From assembly GCA_916613615.1 (NCBI GenBank), contig OU744720.1:66065971-66129970 (forward strand): DNA of 64,000 nt. The letters run 5' to 3'. Origin of the DNA: Steromphala cineraria. Lineage: Eukaryota > Mollusca > Gastropoda > Trochida > Trochidae. The notes beneath the pieces are model-generated. The model made no database searches. It was not told where the DNA came from and was given only the letters and a program-made list of their open reading frames with translations. Below are positions 12,510 through 22,775 of the stretch, piece by piece. The translations under genes were made by a program, and so were the position numbers. Each line of letters opens with the position of its first letter. The first letter of the stretch is position 1.

Positions 12510-12720
12510 GACCAACTGTATAAACAGTGTCATTTGATCAGGAAGTATCGATTGTCGAAAGAAACTCTTATTCTAAAGCTAAGCGACTTTTTATAGTAGG
12601 CCTAACAATAAGAAGGTTTGATTTGCTGTTGTGATCGAAAACCGGACAATGACGCGAGTCAATTAGTCAAACTTAATATATTTAGAACTTATCGAAAACA
12701 ATCAGAATGGCATTAAGGAG
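12510..12720 (+). repeat. Dispersed repeat R4, copy 1
   Basis: Blocks such as AGTATCGATTGTCGAAAGAAA and GACAATGACGCGAGTCAATT match the region 37290-37440 in the same order (there ATATCGACTGTTGAGAGAAA and GACATTGACGCGCGTCAATC). Identity is moderate with gaps. Nature unknown. Confidence 0.55.
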
Positions 12721-12954
12721 TTGATACTGATCGATTAGTTGTATAACTAATCTATTTAAATTTGTGAATTTATGACTGTTTTCAGATTTTCAATGAAAAC
12801 AAGTTTTTATCCCATGATTTTTGTGTGGGATTATTTGATCAATAATGATTTTTATAATACTTATAAATATGTAATGAAAAATATAATGAATTATATATTC
12901 ATCTTTCTTTTGGGATTACATAAACTTTGGCATAGTTTTCCTTCTGTAAACGTT

Positions 12955-13388
12955 ATCAGGACGTTGTGAGGACGTTAGACTTTACGTGACATAACAACGT
13001 TAAAGTTACTTAAAAAGTATGTACAATCTATCGTTGTAATAACGTTGGGGAATGACGTTATATTTCACGTACTTACATGTAGTACGTCTCAGATACGTAT
13101 CAAAATAACGTAACCAAAATAAAGGGTTTCACTAGACCGTTGGGCATATATAACTGTAAGTCCTCTCTCGTTTTAGTATTTCAAGGGTTAATGTTTGATT
13201 TATTTTTCATATTTCTCAATAATTTTCCTTGATTTATGTGCTGTAAAAATTTCGTAATCAGGACGTTAGACTAGACGTCACAATACTACATAATAGTTAC
13301 GTAATAAGTCCGAAGTACGTACCAGCGACGTCCAAAAACTACGTTACCAAAACACGACCTTCCTACAACGTCGTATCTACGTCCTGTG
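12955..13388. repeat. Right subterminal ACGTT motif cluster
   Basis: Dense GACGTT, ACGTAC and TAACGTTR motifs occupy 12955-13100 and 13255-13385, in mirror position to the left cluster at 6396-6700. A further cluster lies at 11920-11990. Confidence 0.6.
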
Positions 13389-13397
13389 TTAGCTGGG

Positions 13398-13625
13398 TGT
13401 GGCCCTTTTTAGGGGTCACAGGGCGCCCAAAGCTACAATTTATAATCCTCACTAGCCAAGGAGTCTGTACACAAAGTTTCAGCTTTCTAGGCCTTATGGT
13501 TCTGGAGAAGAAGTCGAAATGCCACAAAGTTTACGGACGGATGGACGGATGGACGGACGCCGGACACCATGCCATGCCATGCCATGCCATAAGCCCATCG
13601 GGCCTTACAGGCCAGATGAGCTAAA
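13398..13625 (+). repeat. Family L tandem array, right part
   Basis: This continues the array interrupted at 6385. TGTGGCCCTTTTTAGGGGTC, GGAGTCTGTACACAAA and the CTGGAGAAG landmark at 13502 are present. It finishes with GGACGGAT repeats, four CCATG units and AAGCCCATCGGGCC, a short palindrome probably marking the family's true end. Confidence 0.75.
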
Positions 13626-14700
13626 AATCAATGGTTTAAATGGTTTCCATAAGGATCATTGCAGCATTTAATGAATAACATTAAAGAAATTAACTCAACC
13701 TACCATATGATTGAGCCTTGAAATATATCTTAAGAAATTTGAAGCCCTGTAACCTAAATCTCTTTATAACGTGCTCGACCATTTTGAAGAGTCATATTGA
13801 TATACCATTAAACAGTAAGAGCGATATTATGTAGAAATCAGTGAGGGTGAAATGAAAATAACAATGTCAGTGATGAATTGCTCATTACCTGTCAAGAAGC
13901 TATTAGCACTGTTTATGAGATCTCATGTTCTGTTGATGTCAATAACCACAGCAATGCAGCTGAGAGATTTCACTTGTACACTAGCTTACAAGAAGTGTAT
14001 TTTCTTCTAATCCTCGATTGCGACACAGACAAGTGTAAATAGAGACAGGTGTGTCCTAATAAACATAGAAAAGGTGTCGTTCATGTCAAACTTTCTTTTT
14101 CAAGTTATTTATATCTTGAAACGATTTTTTTATTATTCCGCAAGACAAACTTATTTAGCTAATTCGGTTATTCTCTTCATGTGGTTGATTATCGAATTCC
14201 ATGCTATGTTTCAATTGTGAAGTTGTTCAATCAGTTGAAGTAGATAACTGTGACTGTCTAGATCTTGCTATTTTTCTCTGGCAGCGTTTTATTGATTAGC
14301 AAAGACATACACGTGTTAAAAATACACGTAGTAGACAGTTCATTTTCAATTTTAAAACACTGAAGATACAAACTTAGTACTAAGTAGAAATATTTAAGCC
14401 TTTATTCAAAATATAAAATTGAAAACCGGTTCCATATTCTAATGATGTGTCAAATATTTCCTGATTAAAAAACAAAAATATAAATCAAATTAAAATGAAT
14501 ACCATATTCAACCAAACAAATTTACAATTTAGATCTAAAATCTAAAAAATATAGACATACATTGTACATATAGAATGCATGTGGTTGATAAATGTATGGA
14601 ACATATCAATTTTACAACATAAGGTCATAATGCCCTCTTACGTAGCAGAAGGAAGATATATTAATTGAAAGGTTATATTTTATAACTGTTTTATCATGAT
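13626..14700. other. AT-rich non-coding DNA holding repeat R2 copy 1
   Basis: The part at about 13783-13960 matches 49393-49560 (shared blocks include AAGAGCGAT, TGCTCATTACCTGTCAAGAA or one mismatch of it, and CATGTTCTGTTG). Nothing else is recognisable. Confidence 0.5.
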
Positions 14701-15102
14701 CTGCAGGAGGACTTACAATGACTTAGGCGATGTGCTTTGTTGTTATCCAGAAATCACCCACCTCTGACGCATGTTTCTGACGGAAGTTCATTTAACCAAT
14801 CGCAAGGTGGGCAGCAAAAGCTTTCGATATCATGCTAGGGGCAGGTAACTCTGGTGTACCATTCGTCATACATAATCGCCGCTAAACGCTATTTTAAAAC
14901 GAGGATGTGATTGGACAGCTTACGACTTGGTATGTCTGCGCTTAACTGGTTATATAACATGCGACAGAGGTGGGTGCATTCAGACCGAGACGGAGAGGAC
15001 ATCCCGGCTAGTTCGAACACCGATAGAGACAACATTTTTGCTGTTCTCCTGTACACACAGCATGAACATTGGCCCTGTCGCAGTGTCGACACGGGCGGAG
15101 AC
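14701..15102 (-). other. Probable 3' region of the minus-strand YR retrotransposon
   Basis: This lies just beyond the recombinase stop. It contains an inverted pair CACCCACCTCTGACGC (14755-14770) and GCGACAGAGGTGGGTG (14961-14976), complementary at 15 of 16 positions. Ngaro-type elements carry split direct repeats and DIRS-type elements inverted repeats here. I could not match this part to the 5' side at 18900-19260, so the element boundary is undefined. Confidence 0.35.
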
Positions 15103-16131
15103 TCAAAGAAAGTCTATAATCCGAGGGAGAGAGAAACAGAGCCTTTTCTGAAAATCATCCTTAATATAGCCGTCTTTAGCGTTCTCGCTTTTCCAGCGAC
15201 CATGTCTCTTAAACATTCTATCATGCACACCATTATTTGCTGCTGCTGTTGCTCCACCACTCCTTAAATTACATGTATGCTAGATATGCTTGGTATCATG
15301 AACTAGCGGGTTAAATGCATCTTTAAACAGCTCTCTCAATCGAGTATAAGACAGTGGGGAATCTTCTTTCCTTAGTTTAAAGCCGTTCTTCGTCTTGGTA
15401 AGACTTCTGAAAATGTACTTGTCAGAAGAAGCTAAAATGCCTGCCAACTTTAGGTACTTCTGCAAACATGAAACTGGGCATAGCTTCGAATTTGTCCTAC
15501 CTATAACTATCCATGAACCGTCTCTGTATATATCAGTCTTGGATTGTTCAATAAATAACATTAGATGCGACTCATAAAATGCTATGTCATCTTATATCTT
15601 ATGTGTAAAAGCTCTGAAGATCTCAAGAATCCTGAATAAGCTAGAAAACACATACACACAATTCGCACATTACATAACGTTGGACACAACATGGTGTTAT
15701 CAAATAATCTTTCCAATAACTGGTGTTATAGGATCTTTTTTAATAACAGACTTAGCTAAACGCCTCTTAGCCGCTTCTAACACATTTTTTACCAGCCCAT
15801 TATCAGTAGGACTGAGCAAACCAACCAGCACATGAGCATGGCGAATGCTATAAAAAGCTGTTTGCACAGGGGCAAACGAATCACTTTTCTGAATGACAGA
15901 AACCAGATAGATTGCATATTGCAAAGGTGAAATAGGTAAGCTTGTAGGCATAGAACAGGACTGTGCCCAACGTTTCCAGGCTCCGAAACCATACCTGTAT
16001 TTCCGTGATGTGGACTCTGCTCTACAGTCACCCAACAACTGAGGTAAACCTGTCACCAGCCCCCTCACACCCAGGGGTAACGCCTCAATCTCCTCGCCAT
16101 ATGCACAGGATATCACGCCTGTAACACACAA
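15103..16131 (-). pseudogene. Tyrosine recombinase (phage-integrase fold), frameshifted
   Basis: This enzyme would insert a circular DNA copy by site-specific recombination. 16131-15700 is the N-terminal, SAM-like DNA-binding part (SRKYRYGFGAWKRWAQ). It opens with a TTG and lies just after an AG, so the real start is unclear. A frameshift follows near 15700. The box A block LAYSGFLRSSELLHIR (catalytic Arg) sits in another frame around 15610-15660. The frame changes again and 15561-15280 continues the catalytic domain. An in-frame TAG at 15280-15282 is followed, still in frame, by LRSGGATAAANNGV (second Arg), FKRHGRW (His) and KDGYIKDD (the Tyr nucleophile), ending at TGA 15103-15105. The catalytic residues therefore survive in a broken frame. 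Confidence 0.88.
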
Positions 16132-16302
16132 TCATAACAAATCAACAAATGCTGAAATCAATACGCAAAGCTAACATGTTAAATTGCAAATTTTGTTCTT
16201 CAAACAAACCACCCCTTATTCTTGATGGGACATAACTATGTTTGCTTTTAGGTAAGTACATATGTTCTACCACCTGCGGGATAAACATAGATTTACATGT
16301 GA

Positions 16303-17446
16303 TTAATGACCAAAAACAGGCTGAGTGCCATCCTCAGGTACTACAAGGGTGCCTTTCGTCCGACACTCGGACTTATGTCTCAACGTCCTTGGTATCATAC
16401 CAACCGGTGGGACCACCCAGTTGATGACGTCACTCCAATAGACTGAGAAACAGTCCACTGCCGAACATCCTGGATTGTAATATCTAGAATTAAAGCATGG
16501 GCAGTTAGTATTATACCAGGAAGCAAATTTATCCACATCATGGGGACCCCATTTGATATCTATAAGCTTGAAAACATGTGCAGCAATAGCCCTATCGTCA
16601 TAATCAAGTGTTTTGCTTAACATGTCTGCCACTTCGTTTTCCTCACGTGGAATCCATTGCATGCACAATACCACGTTTTGTCTGAAACAAAACTCGAATA
16701 TATCCAGGGCAATAGACTGTAAATGGGGTTTCATACTCCCCTTATCAACTATAACAGCCACATTCTGATTGTCAGTGCACCACAGTATCCTTCGATGCTG
16801 CAATCGGCCAATGAAACTTTTCAAAACAAGATAAACAGCTTTAAGCTCCCTCCACGTAGAACTGTTCTTAGACTCGTCTTCTGACCACTGACCATGGGAA
16901 CAAGCTGAATCCATCTCTACACAGTAGCCTCCATACCCTGTGTCACTTGCATCACTGTAGACGATACAACACACAGACGAACTTTTTGTCAGTACAGTAC
17001 TTGACAAACGTGCAATATTACAAATCAAATACTTCACCTGTTCAACACTTTGCATCGAAAGCTTTATGTTACTGTTCCAAGAAAAGGCTTTCAATACATC
17101 GATACTCAAAGATCTAGTCATTAGTTGAACGACATTGCCCAAAACTAATTTCATAGCTATGATTTGCCCAATCACTGCCGCGATTGAACGCACTGCTTGA
17201 TAGCATCGTCTGTTGTTCAACAGAAGTGTTAATCTTTCAAGTACTTTATCCACCTTCCTATTAGGCACAGATAAACGCAACTCCGTAGTATATATGTGAA
17301 AACCTAACCACTCTACAGCCTGAGAGGGGACCCATAGTGATTTTTCAACCTTAGGGACAAATCCAGACTTGATCAAGTCTACTTTTACTGCCTCGCCAGA
17401 CGACTGAGATACTTCCTGTGACTGAGCTGACAAAATACCGTCGTCT
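16303..17446 (-). pseudogene. pol: RT C-terminal part plus RNase H and Ngaro-type extension
   Basis: This opens with the LDDG half of the RT catalytic motif, then the RT thumb region (WLGFHIYTTELRLSVP). RNase H follows: YSDASDTGYGGY (first Asp), the STWRELKAV Glu, ILWCTDNQNV (second Asp) and IPREENEVADMLSK (last Asp). All four acidic positions expected of RNase H are present, so this domain is chemically intact. A further conserved tail, WGPHDVDKFASW, SRYYNPGCSAVD and NWVVPPVGMIPR, matches the extension found after RNase H in DIRS/Ngaro-like elements; its role is unknown. The expected end of that tail appears lost after GTLVVP. Confidence 0.9.
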
Positions 17447-18419
17447 AAAAAGTAACTACCCTATTTCCTTCTGAACGCCACTTCTTAACCAGTTGCCTTG
17501 TAATCTTGGTAAACACATATGGCGCAGACGTCAACCCGAATGGTAACACTACAAATTTGAAATACTGTTTGACCTTCAATGCATTCTCCCAAGCAAAACC
17601 TAAAAAGTCAGTATGGCCTTCGCAAATGTCTACGTGATGATAAGCCGAATGAATATCGAACTTTATCAACCAATCGTTTCGATTGATATATTCCAAAGCA
17701 GATTTCCAATCTTCATATTTAACAGACTTTTTGAAAACATAGTTGTTAACTCGGGAAAGATCTAAAATAAGCCGCTTTTTGCCAGAAGACTGAATCGACA
17801 TTGAAAGAGGGTTGACAATAAAGGGGGGAGCCTCACACTCAACAATCAATCGTTTCTTATGCAACTCTGCTATAGCCTGAGGGACACACTCTGAGTGATC
17901 CAATGCCGACTTGTTATTGCGTAAGTCCATTTTGGGTGGTCTGGAAATAAAAGGAATCTTATACCCTTTATCTATGATATCTAATACAAATTCTGACGCT
18001 CCTATACCTTGCCAAAAAGAAATGCTAGACTTAAGACGCCCCTTCACTTTGATTTCAGCCGAACCTTGTTCGTATTCATAATAGTCATGTGTAAGAACAA
18101 TGTCATTATTATCATCAGCCAAATCATTGTCTAAAAGAACTTCAAAGTTACACTTAACTGACAAGTCTGTGTCCTCCCGTCTAAGAGACGCTGGTTGAAG
18201 TCGAGCTGGCTCCTGACGTGGCTCTGCTCGTGCTTGTCGTGCGGTAGGGACACTCTCTGACGAAATGCGTGAACTCCCCGCAGTAATGACATGATCCCTG
18301 TCTTGCACTCTTGACTCGAAAGGGCTGCACGACGGGAACACTGTGCACAGGACTAGGTACAGGCAAAGCATACTGCACGTGCGGCGTTGTACTTGCTCTT
18401 CGCGTTGATCGGGTCGCAT
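17445..18419 (-). pseudogene. pol: Reverse transcriptase, N-terminal part (fingers and palm)
   Basis: This enzyme would copy element RNA into DNA. After about 85 residues that overlap gag in another frame, RT blocks appear in order: a PPFIVNPLSM region, RLILDLSRVNNYV, WLIKFDIHSAYHHVDI (first catalytic Asp in KFD) and FVVLPFGLTSAPYVFTK. The frame ends in VVTF at a TAG exactly where F/Y-LDD is expected. The LDDG half is found one base out of frame at the start of the next frame. The cause is a T run of five where six would keep the frame (plus-strand A run 17447-17451). The LPFGL..AP block is shared by DIRS, Ngaro and related RTs. Confidence 0.9.
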
Positions 18420-18890
18420 ACAAAGATTTTTTACTTTGTTTGGCCTTAAGTTTTTTCACAGCTTTTATTTCGGCTTTCTCAATCTTCTTATCGTCGTCTG
18501 AATTGTCAGCTAATTCATTTGAAACATAATGTTTAACAGTCTCCCACCCTCCTTCTGACGAATCTGCAATTTTGATCAATTTGTTTCTTTTCTCCAGCTT
18601 TCCTATAGCGGCCTCAACGCTCTCTGAAATATCTTCGCACTTCCCAGAATTAATAGTCTGTCTGACTTTAATCAAATCCTCCAACACTTCCGAGTTGACG
18701 TTGAATTGAATTCTGTTGCCTTCTCGTGACCAAGTGTATTCAGTCTCGGTCTTTAACTTCTTCAAACCTTTTGCCTGATGTAGGAATTTTTCTCTCAAAT
18801 TTGAAATCTTCTCATCAACAACGTTTTCAAAATCTCGTTGGTTTTCTCGATGGCGTCAAGTTTTGCCGCGTTTGATGCTTCCGATGACAT
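18181..18890 (-). pseudogene. gag: gag-like protein with CCHC zinc knuckle
   Basis: Gag packages the RNA of the element. The likely original start is ATG at 18888-18890 (MSSEASNAAKLDAIEKT). A one-base shift near 18830 breaks that frame, after which the second frame runs uninterrupted from about 18835 to 18181 with an internal ATG at 18798. The N-terminal half is lysine- and glutamate-rich and probably coiled-coil. A CCHC knuckle, CHYCGEFTHFVREC (C-x2-C-x4-H-x4-C), lies near the C-terminus, followed by a Ser/Thr-rich tail. It overlaps the RT frame by 239 nt (18181-18419), consistent with gag-pol expression through frameshifting or a separate start. Confidence 0.8.
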
Positions 18891-19260
18891 ATCGACTTCT
18901 TAAAGATGCGTGTCACTGCCGTGGTGATTAGCGAGAGAGGTGACTTACTGTCACGCCCCCTTATTTATACCCTTAATTCACCAGACATGATTGCCTCCCT
19001 TTACCATTGCATACCACTATGGAGAAAGTAGTTTCTCTCTAATTCACAATGCATTCAACAGAGAGAAACTTTATTTTTATTCCTTGGAGCTCGGTTGATT
19101 TTAATCAGACTGTGATGGATCTGCGAAAAACCTTAAGATTGAGTAAACGCCAGGACGGGCTCTTTGACTTTGTTATTGTTTTGCAGTTGCATGCTGGGAA
19201 AATTTCGACTGGTTATACGATTACAATGCGCTGGAATTAAACGCTCTTCTGCTCAACGGA
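18891..19260 (-). other. Probable 5' region of the YR retrotransposon
   Basis: This is non-coding sequence upstream of gag. It has an 11-bp perfect inverted repeat, AGTTTCTCTCT (19030-19040) with AGAGAGAAACT (19060-19070), and a 19-nt loop. No direct copy of this region was found on the far side of the element, so no terminal repeat can be defined. Confidence 0.35.
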
Positions 19261-21136
19261 TCATGGAATACTATAGGGAATAAACGCATATTTACCACTA
19301 TGGGTTTGAAACCGGCGGTAATAAATACCTGTTTCAAGAAAGAAGCTGTATTAATTCATAGTGTAACAAATGATCTGGGTCAGACGAAATCTTATGGGAT
19401 AATTTTGTAACTCATTTTCATAAAGATAAGATAAATTTCTAAACGAAAAGTTTTCGAGGTAGGATTTATTACTCAGAGACAGAGACCATAGCAAAATTGA
19501 GAAGAAAGATGCTTTCAATGAAACAATGGTAAAATAAACATAGTACCAGGTTAATTTACATCGGTACCTGGTACAATATAAAACATGTTCAGTGAAAGAA
19601 AACAACGAACCTGCTTAGTTTGAGAGTTAGCGAGCGCCTCCAGCAGGGCTAATAACGAACCTGCTCAGATGATCCATGTATATAATCTATGTTAATAATG
19701 TATAATCTTACAGTTTTGGAGTGTGTCCGGAGGAAAAGCTATCATTCATTAAAAAATTTCATTGGTCATATTTAATGTTCTACAACTTCATTGGTTCATT
19801 AAACTAGACATTGTGCCGGAGAAAGAAATAACATTTTCATTGGTCAGATGGTGGCGTTCGCTAATGCCTACATGGAAGAACGCCTACAGTCTTATCAAAA
19901 CATCTTAATGCACCAGTGGCTACAACTTCATTGGTTCATTAAACTAGACATTGTGCCCGAGAAAGAAATAACATTTAATTACACAATAATAAGCGTCGAT
20001 TGTGTATATTTCTTGTCCACTAAGCCAGACACGACGGCGCCATCAAGCAATGGCCCGACAGTTATATGACCTGTTACGACACATGACTAGACTCACTGGA
20101 CGTCAATAAACTGACACCTCACACCTGTTATCTGTAACATCCGGCTTTTTGATACACAACTTCAAATGGTAGATTCCTCGTCGTCTTCAAGGCACTTTTT
20201 AATGTGTATTAGATGTAACTGCAGAATGTTGAATTTATAACTTCTTTGAGAGGCATTTTAGAAATTGGAATGACAAAGACGGTGTCATCGATATATTCCT
20301 CTGCATTATTGTTAAATTTATCAGACAAATTTAAAACGATGTCATTTACAACGAAAAATAACATAAAAATTATTAGATGAGAAAATTGCTTTTTTCGTAA
20401 ACCCCATTATACCAATCACTCAGTTTCATGATTTCACTGAATAATGAGACAAACATATGTTTATCTACATTGCATATTTAGGCAAGAAGCAAACATTAAT
20501 ATCGTATTTCACTCTTTGATTGGATACTTTATCTTCTTAAACTGTGAGAAATATTATGTTGTTTAAGAAGATTTAGGGGAAAACTAGTCATATGATTTAA
20601 TCATATTTTATTCGTGAAAAACATATGCTAATGAATGGATTGATCAAAAGTTCAAAAATTATTTCAAAACCGTTCCAGTATATTATAAGTATAATTATTT
20701 TTGAATAAATTTAAGAGATAGGATGATAGGGGCATATTTTTGTTCATAATTTGTTATATGATTGTTAAATCACAAACCTATTCATACTTAGAACGAAGTT
20801 ATCATATTCATAGAATGAAGAATAATATCGCATCTATAAATATCTGATTATCCTGCCTCAACGGTGATCGGGGGAAAAGTCACAGTCCTTCATTCACCTC
20901 AACTACCTAAAACAATTGATTTAAACATATTTTATTCATGAAATGTATACATGAATGGATTGACCAACAAGCTCCGAAGAGCTCATATTAAGGCCGCTCC
21001 GATGCAGTTACACATATATAAATATAAAACTAATAGTAGTTAGTGACACGTGTCAGATTCAAAACTTAGCTTCACATATATTGGTTTTGCATGAATATGA
21101 TGTTGTTTACGTGGCAGTCATTACATATTCTAGTGC
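19261..21136. other. AT-rich DNA with one direct repeat
   Basis: The only structure found is the 56-bp direct repeat at 19780 and 19920, listed separately. The remainder is AT-rich with no coding signal. Confidence 0.45.
19780..19975 (+). repeat. 56-bp direct repeat, 140-bp period
   Basis: CTACAACTTCATTGGTTCAT and the following 36 bases occur at 19780-19835 and again at 19920-19975 with a single mismatch (GTGCCGG versus GTGCCCG). The copies are separated by 84 bp of unrelated sequence. It probably arose by local duplication. Confidence 0.85.
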
Positions 21137-21535
21137 TTATGAGATGTCAAATCGATTAGATTTTATGATAAATTTATGAATAGACTTTAATAATTTCTTA
21201 AGATCGTCGTTTGAAAGCGATGTACATCCCCTAAGTACTGTATCAATACTAAATCCTTTCAAATAGAAAAATGAATTTTGTCTTATATCTGTGTATTTAT
21301 GGCATGTGAAAAAATAATGTACAGCGTTTTCAATTGGGTGACCGCATGAGCACTCTGGGCTGTCCGCAATATGTCTATTAAACTTGTCCGCATTCAAATC
21401 ACTACAACGGAGCCTGAGGCGGGAATGGATAATTTGACAAATTCTTAAACCGTAGTTAAGATCGAAATTAACATTTGTATTTCTAGATCCACAAAGCTTA
21501 TTGACTAAAAGCTCTGTCATGAAAGCATTCTTGTA
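21137..21535 (-). pseudogene. LINE C-terminal fragment (CSDLN family)
   Basis: A 127-codon frame holds ICQIIHSRLRLRCSDLN followed by CSCGHPIENAVHYFFTC, a zinc-binding CxC..H..C pattern. The same blocks occur in the fragment at 39564-40429 (LRRCQILLCRLCIGCSDLN and CSCGNIREDPFHYFLQC), so both are copies of one non-LTR retrotransposon family. The part upstream of 21535 is lost (stop codon, no RT). Clade is uncertain; CR1/jockey-like is a guess. Confidence 0.75.
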
Positions 21536-22116
21536 TTTCTATATAAACTTCCTTTACTTGTGAGATCACCATCCATCAACTGTAACATAACTGTTATATC
21601 CCGGAGCACTATCAACATTTAAACCACAAAAAGCTCAGAGAAAATTCATCCTTTCGGACAATGAAATGAAGAAAGGGGACAAATGCTTGGTAGTAATGGT
21701 GCAACAAAAGTATCGAATTTATTTAATCCTGATATCCCAAATAAAGATATACATAACACGGTTTCAAAAATACAAATTACGGACAACTGTGATATTCAAT
21801 ATTTATTAAATTATAAAATGATAAATATTATTAACAAAGACAACATAAGATAAATCATATCATGTGGCCTATCATCAGTCAACTTAATTTCAACACACAG
21901 AACCTATTTGAAATACCAAACATTTCAATAAGCATTACTATCATAAAATATTGTGATTTTTCCCTAGGCAAATTCGTGACTTTTTTTCCGTTTACCGTGT
22001 CAGTTGCGGTCACGGATTTCTAAACGATGTACACTATTTTTAATAAATCATACAAAATAGAAATCATTCTTCTATTTGAAAGGGTTTGTTAAAAGCAATG
22101 CAAATATGAAATAATA

Positions 22117-22153
<37 letters not shown>

Positions 22154-22554
22154 TGAAAATGCAATAACATAAAAAGTTTCATTCGCTACGTTTATCCTCT
22201 TTGTAATAAATCATTTTATTAAAATGTAGCCCAACTGGCCATTGAGAATAAAGTGTGTTACGACGGATCTTTGACTATGCTGAAGGCTTTATCAAATAAT
22301 AGTGCTTTCGTTAGAATTCTTTTTGATATTGGGGTAAAAATCATATTTTTTATTTGTACGATCACACTTAGGTTACGAAACCCGAGGTTACGAAATCCTC
22401 TACAGCTGCCGGGCGGTGCCCAGTTCGTGTCACGTGACCGCGTTACGCAACTAAAAAAGTTCTCGAACTCTCATTACCTTAGCTGATTAGTGTTGTCAGG
22501 CCTGAGTATAGTAGTCCGATCAGTCTCCCTTTAACTGTTAATTAATTAACTGCC
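21536..22554. other. AT-rich DNA with an AAT microsatellite
   Basis: 22113-22152 is an almost pure (AAT)n tract. The flanks show no gene. The frame at 22253-22486 has no recognisable domain. Confidence 0.5.
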
Positions 22555-22775
22555 TTAACCTTTTTCTTCACTCCATAATTGAAGATTATAAATTGTAGCT
22601 TTGGTGGCCACGCCATTATAACCTATTTTCATCTTCTTCTCAAGCAGCATAATGCCTAGAAAGTTGAAACTTTGTGTACAGACTCCTTGACTAATTAGGA
22701 TTATAAATTGTAGATTTTGCGACCCTGTTGCCCCTGCTAAGGGTGTGGGGATCACATTGGCCACACCCTAAGCTA
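22555..22775 (-). repeat. Family L repeat, reverse copy
   Basis: The plus strand shows the complement of the family L unit: GATTATAAATTGTAGCTTTG, TTTCATCTTCTTCTC and TTTGTGTACAGACTCCTTGA, nearly two units long. The open frame on the minus strand here is the repeat itself. Confidence 0.75.

Larger units (their letters stand above)
6386..13397. mobile_element. 7.0-kb element with CCCAGCTAA ends and ACGTT-rich subterminal zones
   Basis: The left end is CCCAGCTAA (6386-6394) and the right end is its exact complement TTAGCTGGG (13389-13397). Both flanks belong to the same 145-bp tandem array: the landmark block at 6342 is followed by the next one at 13502, and subtracting 7012 bp leaves 148 bp, almost one repeat period. 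Inside each end lie many ACGTTGTSACAACGT-like motifs (6412-6427, 6458-6472, further ones to about 6700; 11920-11990 and 12955-13385). No transposase or polymerase frame is visible, so it is a non-autonomous or decayed DNA transposon of a family I cannot name. A target-site duplication is not resolved. Confidence 0.7.
15103..18890 (-). mobile_element. Tyrosine-recombinase retrotransposon (Ngaro/DIRS-like), coding body
   Basis: Four protein blocks occur in the order typical of tyrosine-recombinase retrotransposons: gag with one zinc knuckle, RT, RNase H plus its conserved C-terminal extension, and a tyrosine recombinase. All are on the minus strand within 3.8 kb. No aspartic protease or DDE integrase is seen, which separates it from Gypsy-type elements. 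At least four lesions exist: frameshifts in the gag N-terminus, at the RT active site and in the recombinase, plus an in-frame recombinase stop. The long conserved frames indicate fairly recent loss. Termini were not identified, so Ngaro versus DIRS/PAT remains open. The RNase H extension most resembles Ngaro-like elements of marine invertebrates as I remember them. Confidence 0.9.

Noticed and set aside
14911..15267. 118-codon plus-strand open frame
   Set aside because: It is the opposite strand of the recombinase C-terminus and of the element's 3' region; no domain.
15700..16131. A CRISPR-associated or phage integrase of bacterial origin
   Set aside because: The neighbouring RT, RNase H and gag on the same strand show that the recombinase belongs to a eukaryotic retrotransposon.
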